Shown here one piece after another: positions 19,090 to 29,998 of a stretch of DNA of 35,967 nucleotides; position 1 is the first letter of the stretch, and each line of letters opens with the position of its first letter. A program made the position numbers and the translations under genes. The DNA comes from Nemertoderma westbladi (taxonomy: Eukaryota; Xenacoelomorpha; Nemertodermatida; Nemertodermatidae). The stretch covers positions 1 to 35,967 of the forward strand of contig JAUCBJ010008863.1 in the NCBI GenBank assembly GCA_032718475.1, in the 5' to 3' direction. The notes below the pieces were generated by a model. It saw nothing but the letters and a program-made list of their open reading frames with translations. It did not search any database and was not told where the DNA came from.

Positions 19090-22036
19090 ATGGTGACGGA
19101 TCATGATGAGGCTACAGCGATGGATTGACTAGTGGTCCCACATTTTGAGCCCATCTATTACCCAACTGAACTGTCTGAGCCCACCTGTACGTATACACTG
19201 CTAAACCCCATCGACCCTGATGGAAATGAACTGTATAACATGCCATTGGCCCCCTCCAACCCAGACAGCAATCGGACAGAACTCATTGACCGGGACATCA
19301 ATCCATTGGTCCATGCCAACCTCGACAGTTATCTGCCAATCCCCCCCGCCACTCCAATTGTTTTGTCTGACCCTCAAATCAATGGCACTGTGATACGCAC
19401 TGAGTGGATGTCGCTTCCATTTATTATAAACAACAATGTAAATGGGTATGAAGGAAAGCATAAAATATTGCGGGAATGGGTGGAAATATATGATAATGTT
19501 GCTGTAGTTACGATTCAAGAGTCAAAACTAAAAGCTGATGTCTCTGATGGGAGCATTACAATTGATGATTTTTATCTTTTTCGGCTTGATAGAGACATTG
19601 CTAACTTCAAGGAAAATGGGGGTGGAGGTCTAATCACTTATGTAAGCAAAATGTGGTGTAATACAAAACCTAGCATAATTGTTGCTGTCTCCAAGCCTGA
19701 TTGTGAAGCCTTAGCTCTGGTCTGTCGTCCAAGATACCTTCCATCGAAATACAACTCCATTGTTATTGTCAATATCTACATACGACCAAATGCAAAAAGA
19801 CCAATAGCAAGAAAGGAGCTACGTAAAGTGATGAACACCATCATGGTATCCAAACCAAAAGGATACTTGATTATTATCGGTGATGTAAACCAACCAAAAT
19901 TGAATTACTTAGACTCTCTTAATCTAGTGAATATGGTCAATGAGTTTACATTTATTCGTTCAGAATCACAATTAGATGTGGCCTATGTCACTGATGCCTA
20001 CCCATATCATTGCTCCACATCAGTTCCTATTGGTAGAGTGGATGATCATAAGTCTATCTTTCTTCAACCAAAAATTGACTGCAGCAATGCATATAAACCT
20101 AAACCTAGCTACAAAAAGGCTCGTGTTTTCAGCGAGGAAAAAATTGCTGAAGTAAAACTAATTTTTGATGAAACAAATTGGAATGTTTTCCAAGACACCA
20201 CTAGTCTAGATAAAAGTGTGGAAGCTACAGAGAGCTATATAAAGTATATCTTTGATCAACACTTACCTCTAACTAAGATGAAAGTACATAACTTTCACAT
20301 ACGTCAACCTATTCCTGGTGTTAAAGGCATTCTAGCTGAGAAAAAGAAAGCTATAGCATGTAAGGATAATGTTAAGAGAAATGAGTGCCAGAGAAAAATC
20401 AACAAACTGATCTTTTATAAACGGCAAATGGAATTCACCAATATGCCAAAAACTCAACTGTACAAACTATCTGATATCTGTCTAAGGAAAAAACACCAAG
20501 TTCATAAATTTGATGAAAATGAAGTCGAGAGTCTTAATAATTTCTTCACTAAATTTAACGAGGATGTGAATAAGGATGAGCCTATATATAATGGTACCAC
20601 CTATGATAATGATATTCATGTTGATCCGATTGTGGTTGAGAAATTAATACGTAAATTGAAACCGAATACAGCCCAAGGTAGTAGCATTGTTTCTGCAATT
20701 TGCTATAAAACCTTTGCAAAAGAACTTTCTATACCTTATGCTTCACTATTCAGAGATAGTTTCCATCAACAAAAATACCCGCAATGTTGGAATTCGGCTT
20801 TGACATCTGCCTTACCTAAAAGATGTGATTCATCATTTTCTGAAAAAACCAGCTTCAGACCAGTATGTGTTACTCCTTTGAGTTCTAGGTGTTTAGACAG
20901 ATTGGCTCTAGATATATTTCGTAATGCAAGTAAATCCACTGATGATATTTTTCAATTTGCATACAAAAAAGGTTATTCTACAGCTGATGCGATCTTATAC
21001 CTCCTTCATCAGATTACAAAAGCGTTAGATGAAAGACACAATTGTAAAATGTTTATTCATAGACTACTCATCTGCTTTTAACACAGTGTTACAAAACAAG
21101 TTTTTAAACAGACTTTTAGACGAATTACCAATAGAGATGCGTTGGTTGGCCAGCTGGCTTCACTCATACATGAGTGGTTTCTCTCAATCGGTTAAATCTG
21201 GAAAAAACATATCTTCCTCTATTTCACTGAAAGTTGGTTTTCCCCAAGGGGGTCCTCTTAGTGGACCTTTGTTTACCAAAGACACTGATGAAATTCGAGC
21301 TGACGATGGATCCCTAGCAAAATATTCTGATGACTCAAGAAATCTACAGGCGATAAGGCATTCCGCAGAAAATGACAAATATAATGGAAAAAACTTAAAG
21401 ATAAACGCAAAGAAATCTGAAGAACTATGTTTCATTCCAATGAACTTTAAAGAACAGAAAGTTCTAGATATCGCAGAAGAAATAATCTACATAGATGGTG
21501 ACGAGGTTCCGCGTCCGTCCGAAGTGAAACATCTTGGAATATGGATTGCAAATAATCTATCATGGAAAACTCATATATTTAAACTTATAAAAAGGGTAAA
21601 TTACATAGTTCGCCAATTCAGTTTTTTCATCCGGTTTGCAAATAAAGATACAAAAATATTTCTCTTTGAAACTTACATTCTACCACAATATATGTACTGT
21701 GCGGTTGCGTGGGTCCCCCTCATTCCAAAGAATCTCAAAAAGAAGTTAAAGAGGCCACTGTCGCTGTTTGCCAAACACTCAAAAATTGAAAAACAAGTTT
21801 ACATGAACATTATAAATGATGCGTTTTCCAAACAGTTCACCAACATGGTAAAGAAGATTGTGGACACGCCGAGTCATCCTCTACACGCTTTCATTATTGG
21901 TTGCCGATCAAACTCCACCGCAACTCGCAATAATTACAGAATGCCTGATACACGGACCAAGATGTTTCAAAACTCTTTCGCTCCAAGTGCTATTAGATAT
22001 CTAATAAACAATGAGATACCGATTTTCATGCAATGA
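19090..22036 (+). pseudogene. LINE C ORF2-like polyprotein, one early stop and one frameshift
   Basis: An APE-type endonuclease comes first: NNVNGYEGKHKILREW, then IQESKL with the catalytic Glu, GGGGLITYV, IIIGDVNQPKLNY (GDxN), SQLDVAYVTD and the DDH box near 20040. The RT follows, with KLIRKLKPNTAQGSS, SFRPVCVTPLSS and, after the frameshift, LFIDYSSAFNTV (motif A), FPQGGPLSGPLF (motif B) and KYSDDS (motif C), then HLGIWI and the C-terminal region to a TAA/TGA-type stop at 22034-22036. An extra A in the AAAA run near 21046 accounts for the frame change. A TGA at 19126-19128 interrupts the start (MVTDHDEATAMD). The palm looks shortened between KYSDDS and LKINAKKSEE. Otherwise it is open for about 970 codons, so decay is recent. 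Confidence 0.85.
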
Positions 22037-22157
22037 TATTTTATTTATGTATAGTTTTATCTACAATTCTTAAATATTGTTTTATGTAATCTGTGTTTGT
22101 GATTAACGGTAATTTTCCTATTTACATTCCTCCATATGTACAGGAAATAAAACGAAT

Positions 22158-22224
22158 TATTCATTCATTATTCATTCATTATTCATTCATTATTCATTCA
22201 TTCATTCATTCATTCATTCATTCA
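22158..22224. repeat. (ATTC)n 3' tail of LINE C
   Basis: ATTC units with three interspersed ATTATTC units. Its position right after the LINE C 3' UTR marks it as the retrotransposon's tail and not an independent microsatellite. Confidence 0.88.
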
Positions 22225-22258
22225 GTCAGTCATTTACGTTTCCACGTTTACATATTTT

Positions 22259-22776
22259 ATGGCCACCCCTGAAGCTGGGAAGTATACAGTGGTCCCGCAA
22301 CGTGATGGAACAGAGGGTGAGATATCGGAGAGTGACGGTTTCAGTTTGGCAGGTACTAGAGAGATCGGTGAAGATTCTAGTGCAGCAGAATTTCGCGAAG
22401 CGCCAGATTTCACGATTTCCACATCGCAACCACCTTCCCGTCCTCTCATACGGCAAGCGCCTCTACCACCATCCCGTTATATCCCCCCTCCACCCCCGCC
22501 TCCACCCCTCCACCCCAGTTCATCCCCCCTCCACCACCCCCTCCTCCATCGTCCTATATTCCCAATACACCAGCAAAGTATGAAAATGCCCCTCACACAA
22601 ACTTTATGCACAATATCGCCTCTTAAAAAGCCAAACTAAGTCCACGAAGGAGGTCGCTAGCGCCAGCACGGGGGACTGAGAGATCGATGATGACGCATGC
22701 GATGCTCCAAAGACGGCAGGCAATCGCTGATGTCGAGGATAGCATCTCCTCTTCCGATGATGGGGAATGGGACTGA
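22259..22776 (+). pseudogene. Broken proline-rich ORF of unknown function
   Basis: The frame opening at 22259 (MATPEAGKYTVVPQRDG...) is acidic, then proline-rich (RYIPPPPPPPP), and ends at 22639. The next frame continues the proline run (QFIPPPPPPPPSSYIP) and, past one TAA at 22624-22626, reads RRRSLAPARGTERSMM and ends DSISSSDDGEWD at 22774-22776. Together they look like one ~170-residue protein broken by a frameshift in the C-rich tract and one stop. I do not recognise the family. It lies directly behind LINE C's tail, so it may be a host exon, another element's ORF, or part of what LINE C landed in. Confidence 0.4.
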
Positions 22777-23054
22777 AGACTGTAGGAACATTTATCGAGT
22801 TGGCAGTTAGTGTTGTGTAATTAATCGATCATTTAGATATAGGTAATACATGTAATTTTTCAGCAATTATAATAAAATCTAAAATAAAATGTTAACTTTA
22901 ATAGTGGTTCAATAATAAATTATTTGCGTTACTTAGGTAATGCTAATTGCTATGCTGTTCTTGCTATCTGATCAAAGATACAAAACAAAACAGACAAATA
23001 ACACTTACTGTATTGTTGACTATAATTTTCAGGAAATATTTTCATACTGAAGCC
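22777..23054. other. Spacer, nothing recognised
   Basis: AT-rich DNA between the proline-rich ORF remnant and composite repeat copy 2. It includes a possible polyadenylation-like AATAAAA near 22870 but no gene that would use it. Confidence 0.4.
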
Positions 23055-23244
23055 TAGACCCGCCTTGATTCTCGATTCAACTCCATATACTGTAGTTGAG
23101 ATGATAGATGATGTAGGCCCAAATTATTCCCATCTCATATGGGTTATATTGAAAAATATGGAGACATGAAAAATATCGATATTATTGTGAGTAAAAAAAT
23201 GTATGTAGTTTAAATAAGTTTAAAATAATTTTATAAAAATTGAG

Positions 23245-23495
23245 AATAAAAATATCGAGAGTAAAAATATCGCGAGTAAAAATGTCGCGAGTAAAATATC
23301 GCGAGTAAAGTTAGCTATACTCTAGTACGCTAGTACTGTAGTAGTTAATCGCGATATTTTAACTCGCGATATTTTTACTGGCGATATTTTTACTCTCGTT
23401 ATTTTTACTCTCAATATTTTTACTCTCAATATTTTTACTCTCGATATTTCTACTTGCGATAATTTTACCCTCGATAATTTTACTTGCGACATCTT
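23245..23495. repeat. 15-bp-subrepeat foldback, second copy
   Basis: Left units such as GAGTAAAAATATCGC (about 23245-23310) are mirrored after the spacer TTAGCTATACTCTAGTACG by CGCGATATTTTTACT-type units to about 23495. Fewer right-side units are present than in copy 1, showing expansion or contraction of the subrepeats. Confidence 0.8.
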
Positions 23496-23504
23496 TAAAG
23501 TCTT

Positions 23505-23603
23505 CAACGTGTTCTCAGCAGTTAGAGCCGTGCATGGACTGCAGTATAGGAGTACTGGTTCTACTGCTTCTCTAAATAATCGAACCTTAAGTTTCCGATG
23601 TAT
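23505..23603 (-). mobile_element. Antisense LINE-B fragment, first part
   Basis: GTTCTCAGCAGTTAGAGCC to CTTAAGTTTCCGAT aligns with 31565-31650 of LINE B4 and encodes the LLYGSPCW block on the minus strand. It continues after the insertion at about 24896. Confidence 0.78.
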
Positions 23604-23610
23604 CTATGTG

Positions 23611-24888
23611 TTCGCGCTTTTGAAGACCTTTAGCAGTTTAACCTGCCAAAATTTATATGTCTTTTAGTTAATTAAAACCACTTTAGCATACGACAATAAT
23701 TTATGCTAATACGCAAAACACTAGCCGAAGTCAGCCCATGCGCGATCATTCACCCGATGGATCTACACCCGGGAGACTGAATTCGGATGCTTGAATTGTA
23801 TTATTACAGTGTAAGGTTGCAGTGTATACCTAATGTATTATTCGATAGATCGTTAATAATTAATCTCTGACAGATATTATTGGCTTTCGGGAAATATTAA
23901 CAGTTCCTTTAGGACGTGGCGCTTTATCTATTTAAACAGAACTAAGACTTATACTAAACGCAACGATACTGCTTATGATTAAAGTATAAAGCGTATTCTT
24001 TAGGAAATACTTTGTTACCAATCACAATCATACACACTATTCTGCCGACCGTCAGTATATTTGATCACACATAAAGAGAGCAGCAATTGACTCACGTAGG
24101 GTCTGCTAAATAACATTGGATTCAATACACACCACATTAATATAAATCGCAATTGTTATGTATAGCCGGTCTCTCTAACCTGTAGTGTATCAGGAAAATT
24201 GGGAATTTGGGTGATTTATCCGTATTATCCAAAGAGCAATATTTCCATCAACAAATAGGTACAATTAATAACTGACGGTAAAATAACAGTACAAACAATA
24301 TGATTAATGCAATTAAATTAAGTGAGTTAATGCTGTCTTTCAATTAAAGTATCAAGGTGAGTTTCATTAGATTGATTAATTAGATGAGATTCGTTAAGTT
24401 AACAGTTTATACTTTCGATAATTCAAGCAGTTTACTAGAGTTCTTACCGAAAGGCCGGTGTTTCTGGCTTAGACAGCAATAACAACAAAGTATCAAGTAA
24501 AAACAGTAAGACTGAACACTCTCCTTATGATCGACTAAAAGCTACACGTCGACAGGAAAAATCGCTCTGATTGGCTCAAGCCAAACAAAGAACCATACAT
24601 CCAATGGCTGTTTCCATGTCAGCAACCAGCTGTTAGATGTCGTAATATGAATCATCACGGCTAAGCTGTGAAAGGTAGTTGGTGCATTACAGGTTTTTTG
24701 CCTTACCATGTCCGCCAAAACACGTATATAGCAGAATGATTTTTATGTCCGTTAAAACACCTGTAAAGGTACCTTGCGGGCGAGGGGAATATATATACAG
24801 TTAGAAAACCTTTTTAGAGTATTCCAGCGCCTGGGGGGAACTGGCCAGCAAAGGCAAACGTATCAGTTATCCCACAAAAGCTTTTACA
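23611..24888. mobile_element. Unclassified 1278-bp insertion with 7-bp target duplication
   Basis: CTATGTG occurs at 23604-23610 and again at 24889-24895. Removing 23611-24895 restores continuous LINE-B sequence (CTTAAGTTTCCGATGTATCTATGTG then ACTTTGAAAACCTGG), matching CTTAAGTTTCCGATTAATTC then TAGGTGACTTCC in B4. The ends share only a weak inverted match (GCTTTTG). No ORF of note is present. It may be a non-autonomous DNA transposon with eroded ends. Confidence 0.65.
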
Positions 24889-24895
24889 CTATGTG

Positions 24896-25112
24896 ACTTT
24901 GAAAACCTGGACAGCCCATTCAATACCCAAACTTTCTATACCTTCCAATTATGTATACATCTGACTCCGGATCATTGATTCCAGGTATTAGAAGTCATCC
25001 ACACGAACCTTGCACACCATGCACACACAAGCACACCATCCTTGGCGCTTATGCTCATTTGATCAGAGATTTCCTGAGGACAGCCGAAGTTTACTCGCAG
25101 TTACTGTAATTC
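24896..25112 (-). mobile_element. Antisense LINE-B fragment, second part
   Basis: CTCCGGATCATTGATTCCAG, GCTTATGCTCATTTGATCAG and following bases align with 31670-31860 of B4 in the same orientation as the first part. It encodes the CYLGSWIR and ISSKDGM region on the minus strand, with many substitutions. Confidence 0.75.
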
Positions 25113-25255
25113 GCAGGTTAGGTAAATTTTATTCATTCCCCATTATTTTATTCATTTTATTTCTTTTCTGCTTCGCAGTATATTTACATCACAAAAATCA
25201 TAAAAATCTGGTGCGGATTGATTGTGAATTATTACTTTTGTGTTTAATTTTGGAC

Positions 25256-25998
25256 TGACTGGTCTATATAATTGAAATAAGTGTAGACCCAGTGGCAAGT
25301 ATTGTATGTGTGACATTGTATGTTAAGTCAATGTGTGCAACTAGGCCATGGTGTATATAAATAGTTTTTCCATATCTACAAAAAATGTTGCTCTAGAACA
25401 TTAATATATTTTTTTAATTAATAGCAAACATCTTAGCAATAATATTTTCTGAGTCTTTTACAATTAGTGGAACAGATCACCCCTACAAAATTTGAGAAGA
25501 ATCTGATGGTTGAATCTAAACTTATAGCAAGATCTAGGTTTCCAATAAAAACGACAACGACGACAGACGGTCCACTAATGTAATTTTAATTAATATTTAT
25601 TTATTTATTAGTGATGAGGATTATGAATCGTTGAGTAAAGTAAAAACAAACAATAATGAACATTATTTATAAAAGTTTATGCAACAGATACAACAATCAA
25701 TGTATTAAATAGCCGAATTAAAAGGTATTAAAGTATATGGTAACAGTTCCGTATAGCACTTTTTATAACATATATCATTTTTACCATGCCAACCTTGTAC
25801 AGTTCTAGAACAAAATATATACACTATTCTAAAACATAAATAAAATAAAAAATATAACGTTCTAGAATATATAGGTAATTATTTTTCAAATTTTAAATAG
25901 CTACCTGTAGTAATTAAAAAAATAATAACGATCATGGTCAAATAAAATTGGACATTTGAGAAGTACCAAAAAATCCACTTTTTTCTATAAACCTCTAT
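25256..25998. other. Spacer with a dispersed motif, no gene
   Basis: AT-rich. At 25741-25815 it carries AACAGTTCCGTATAGCACTT through GTACAGTTCTAGAAC, a diverged copy of 12665-12740. Nothing else is recognised. Confidence 0.5.
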
Positions 25999-26000
25999 TA

Positions 26001-27447
26001 GTCTACCTGCCAACTCCCGAAAATTAAGTTTAGATGGCATTTTTTGTTAATGGTTGGCATCCACCTGATTTTTGTACTTCAAGACATGGCGAATCCGGCT
26101 AGGCCGGATGCCACCTCTGCATTTTTAATTTAATGCCTTTTTTTGGGCTTCAAAGTTTTTTGCTCAAAAATGTTTTTTTTTAATTTTAGGATACAAGTTC
26201 ATGGTGAATGCTAGTGAATCTCGTCTCATTACCAGTGTATAAATCTAAGGTTAATAAAAATGCATCAATGTTGTCCTGAAACTGTTATAAACACTTTGGT
26301 AAAGAAGAAAATTTCCGAAATTCCCTTGCAGTCCGACAACCCGGCCCTAGTAACCGCCTTAGCAACAGATTTATGAAATTTAAATTATCAATTTCTTTGT
26401 CTCACATTTCCTTTTTCTGAGAAAATCAACAAACAGTTTTAAAAATCAAAAAACCCATCACATAACTTATATGACATCTTGGGAACACATCAAGGGCAAT
26501 ATAAAATCAAATAGCGTCCAATGTCGCAGACACAGGCCCATTATTTGGACCAGAGTAATTTTCACAAGTATCAAAATATTGAGTTTAAGTGGAGAATTCG
26601 TGTACCTTTACTCAACTATTTGCTTCTATATTTGTAATTTTTTTAAATTATCACTACAGCTCAGTAGCATGGTGATACTACCCGTCATATTGTGCACATC
26701 CAGGTGACATTTACAGACCACGTTACTATAGCTACAGACCAAATAAGACAATTTAATAAGAATTTAATTTACAGTATAACTATAATGTAGTTTTCCCTAG
26801 GCCTACCTTACCAGAGTTTGAGAGATTAAATGTAACACACGTCGCATAGCTATAACCTTCGACTGTTAGTCAACATCCTATCGTGACTTGGGGGAATATT
26901 GTTTAATATAAATATGAATTCTAAAGTATCTCATGCGTTCATTGAGGTGACCTACAGTTAATAGTTAACTCACTCTAAATTCTGCTATGATATTAGTTTT
27001 GCAACAGGCAGGTACATCACACTATGCAGGGGTTGAGCGGGGGAGGGGGCACAAATCCCATTTCTGTTTTTATTTTGTTTTTATTTCAATTATTTTTTCT
27101 CAATGTTAAATTATCAATTTAGGGAAAGGACCAGTTTACAATGGCACGTTATTCCAACCAAAACAATAAACGAATCTCAATAGAACAGATTGAAGTTTAA
27201 TTTTTGAGAGTAATCGGGTGTTATTTGCATCGATTTTCCCCTGGAGAGGGATCAATTTTGATTGCGTTGAAATTAATGTAATTACAGTAACAGTAATGTT
27301 TCTTTCACTTTGAGATTGATTTTCACTATCACTTGCATCTGCCTATTATTATTATGACTTGATGAAAATGGATGGTGACGAACATATTCCTACTATGAAA
27401 AGGAAAACTTGCCCGAATGTGGTTTGTCAAGAGACATGCATATTATG
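26001..27447. repeat. Left arm of FB-3, with the empty site for LINE B4
   Basis: It contains ATTACCAGTGTATAAATC at about 26228-26245, the unoccupied form of the LINE B4 target site. An internal palindrome ATCCGGCTAGGCCGGAT lies near 26093. The tract near 27030-27055 (GCGGGGGAGGGGGC) corresponds to the expanded C run in the right arm. Confidence 0.85.
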
Positions 27448-27510
27448 TGGTCAAATAAAGATGAACCATTAAGAATTGCTTCAGTTGACGGCAAGTTAAA
27501 ATTAAATGTG
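27358..27510 (+). pseudogene. Cysteine-rich ORF fragment at the inner end of FB-3's arm
   Basis: Reading from 27363 gives MKMDGDEHIPTMKRKTCP, then VVCQETCILCG; after a one-base shift, DEPLRIASVDGKLKLN follows up to the LINE B3 tail. The right arm carries the start of the same reading frame in complement (29990-30090), with VICEETCIVCG. Two CxxC pairs next to a short basic/hydrophobic segment suggest the zinc-binding N-terminus of a transposon-carried protein; I cannot name the family. Broken by a frameshift and by B3. Confidence 0.35.
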
Positions 27511-27515
27511 TCAGC

Positions 27516-29995
27516 ACTACTACTACTATTACTACTACTACTATTGGCATGCTACATTGCAGCTGCATTATATACAGTATATTACATATATATTTAGAAT
27601 GCTGTGCAGGCTTGTCGACAAAATTGCGTTGCCACAACTCTCTGGCACCCATGACAATTGCTATATCATCCGCATCTTCAAGGCCAGTGTCCTTTAAGAT
27701 GCGTCTCAAGAAAGTCATGGGTTGTCCACCATGCTTATTCACTTCATGAGGTAGCCAAAGTACAAGATGCACTGGAATGCACTGGCTGTTCCTCACAGTG
27801 AAAGCAATGTCCTGCAAGGCTGAGGCGGTTCCGTTCAAGTGGCAAGCTAGAGGAGACTGATGAAACAGCTCCAATGTTGTATAGAGTCTGGTTGGAGATG
27901 TGTTCGTTGTACATAACACAATGAACCCGGCGCAGCATTTTTGAGAAGGTGCCCTCTGCTATTTGGTATGAGATTTGGTATCCTCTGCAGTTAGAGCCCA
28001 GCGTGGACTCCCATGGAACTACTGCTGCCAGAAATAATCGAACCTTGAGGTACCGTTTTATTATGTGGGAATTACAAATCCTGGATAGTCTATTCAATGC
28101 AGCCCATGCCTCCCCCTTACGTATCCGAAGGTCCTCACCTGAGTTTCTGATCCATGATCCCAAGTAGCAGAAGTCATCCACGTGCCCAAGCAAGCCATTC
28201 CTGGAGCTTATTCCCTTACGATCAGATATTTCTTGAGGGCTGTCTAGGTTGACTGTCATAATTTTTGTCTTCTTGGAATTTACAAAAAGACAAACACTAG
28301 AAGCAACCTCGTCTAATGAGCAGAGAAGCCTTTGGGCTACCTCTAGTGATTCTGACAGTATCCCTATATCATCAGTAAAGTCTATATCAGTTAGGTACTT
28401 TGCTGGATTACCTCCACTTATTGTGCCAGTAGGGGTACCATCATCCCATTTTAATAATTTTAATTTTTATGGTCTAAGGACATGCGTAGAACACAATCAA
28501 CCACAATTAAGAATTAGTATGGCACAAGTGTGTAACCCTGAAGGATTCCGCATAAGAGTTCGAATGGATCTGTGTCACCATCAGCAGTAGACGCAAATGT
28601 GGTGGAACCATCAAACAGTGATCGGAAAGCTGCAATAATTTCCCCAGGAAACCAATGTGCTACAAGTATGCTAAACATCCGTGGTCGGGAGACTGAGTCG
28701 GAGGCCTTAAAGAAGTCAACAGAGATAACAGCCAGATGCCTGTCTTTCTTTGTTGATAACTCTTTGATTATCCTTCTAAGTGCCAGAATAGACTTCATGT
28801 CCCACGACCTTTATGGAACCCATTTTGGTTCTCACAGGATTCCTGATGCGATTTAATATAATTCTGTTGTATTGCTTTGTAGCAATCGAGATTAACGAGT
28901 TTCCACGAAAAGCTTTATAGGTTGTTAGGTTGCCCTTTTTTGGTGCATGGACCAACTTATATATTTTCATTTCTTGAGGGACTATCTTTGTCCTATACAT
29001 ACTCAGAATAATGGGGTGACTGAGCTCTAAGCACTCAGCAATTTTAAAGACCTCAGGGGCACGCCATCTACTCCAATGGCACGATTGGTCTTCAAGCCCC
29101 TTACTGCAGTCTTAATTTCAGCAAATGAGATGTGGATATCTGTGAGCACAGAATCAGATACACGATGTACCTCAAAGTTATCAGGCAATACCCTGTTATG
29201 TTTGGAAGCTTTTCAAAGTAGGCCTTCCAACATCCAACCATTATTGAGGAGTTCAGGAGATTCAGCATTAACCTTGGTGGTTGGTTGGCTTTTCCTCCCA
29301 GTGAGCAGGTTTACTGATTGCTATGCCTGAGCTGATTACCTGATATCATCAGCGTTAATGGCATCAACCTCGGCCCTACTTATTGATAAGCTCCTTTAGC
29401 ATCCTTGTCTGTCTTTGTGTGCCCTAGTCGGCGGGACTCATTCTGCGCCATTTGAGGTCATTTCGGCACTTCCGAATTCTGTGATCAGTGCGGGGGGGGG
29501 GGGCTATTTCCTGTTTCGAGGATATACAGGATCTGTTTCAGCAGCTGCTAAATTAACTGCTTCTGTGAAGGCAGTATAGCCCACGCAGTGATTTGCCGCC
29601 TCAGAGGCGAGAACCTCATACCTCAACTGTAGTGTGAAGCTGGATCTCACAACTGGGCTGTTGCAACAAAGATGACCAGTCATTCCTTGGCAATTCTGCT
29701 AGCGTGGAGGCTAAGTCTTACCTTGACCACAATAATAGGTAATAGCTGGATAAAGGTCGAAGTGCAAATATACTTCAGTCTTGTACAGAATAGAGCTCCT
29801 GTATTTCCCACGAAACAGAATATGGTTTATCTGGGACGTGTGATCACTTGGTCCAGTATGAGATGTAGATGAGTGATGTAGACTTGCATTAAAGTCACCC
29901 AGGCAAATTAAGAATGCATGCTGATCCACTCCATCAGTAGATGCATGTAGATTGTGGTAGAAATTTTCCACTTCATCTTTCTGCACACTTCTTCT
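27516..29995 (-). mobile_element. LINE B3, diverged copy in the FB-3 loop
   Basis: An antisense family-B element. Its 3' end is the (CTA)n tract at 27516-27545, and coding pieces run to the endonuclease domain near 29995. Recognisable minus-strand pieces: endonuclease with CLGDFNA and SDHTSQINHILF (29711-30000), RT start (28776-29000, GNSLISIATKQYNR), ILALRRIIKEL and VISVDFFKASDS (28514-28798), and the C-terminal half (27744-28259, CYLGSWIRNSGED). Many frameshifts and a changed FADD box (reads F-T-D-D near 28375) make it clearly older than B2 and B4. It is the only family-B copy here that retains GDFNA. Confidence 0.88.
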
Positions 29996-29998
29996 TGT

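Larger units (their letters stand above)
19090..22225 (+). mobile_element. LINE C: endonuclease plus reverse transcriptase, near full coding length
   Basis: A non-LTR retrotransposon distinct from A and B. The coding region runs 19090-22036 in two main frames, followed by a ~120-bp 3' UTR and an (ATTC)n tail at about 22158-22224. The short-tandem-repeat tail and RT style (FRPVCVTPLSSRCLDRL, FPQGGPLSGPLF, KYSDDS) fit a CR1/L2-like group; the exact clade is not certain. It has one in-frame stop near the start and one frameshift at about 21045-21050. No target duplication was found because the 5' end is not sharply defined. Confidence 0.88.
23055..25255. repeat. Composite dispersed repeat, copy 2, with 1.28-kb insertion
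   Basis: Head, 15-bp foldback, antisense LINE-B piece and tail appear in the same order as at 1612-2514. The LINE-B piece is interrupted at 23611-24888 by a foreign segment with a 7-bp target duplication. Copy 2 preserves ~60 bp of LINE-B sequence that copy 1 has lost. Confidence 0.8.

Noticed and set aside
27506-27697. ORF with polytyrosine
   Set aside because: It is the (CTA)n tail of LINE B3 read in another frame.
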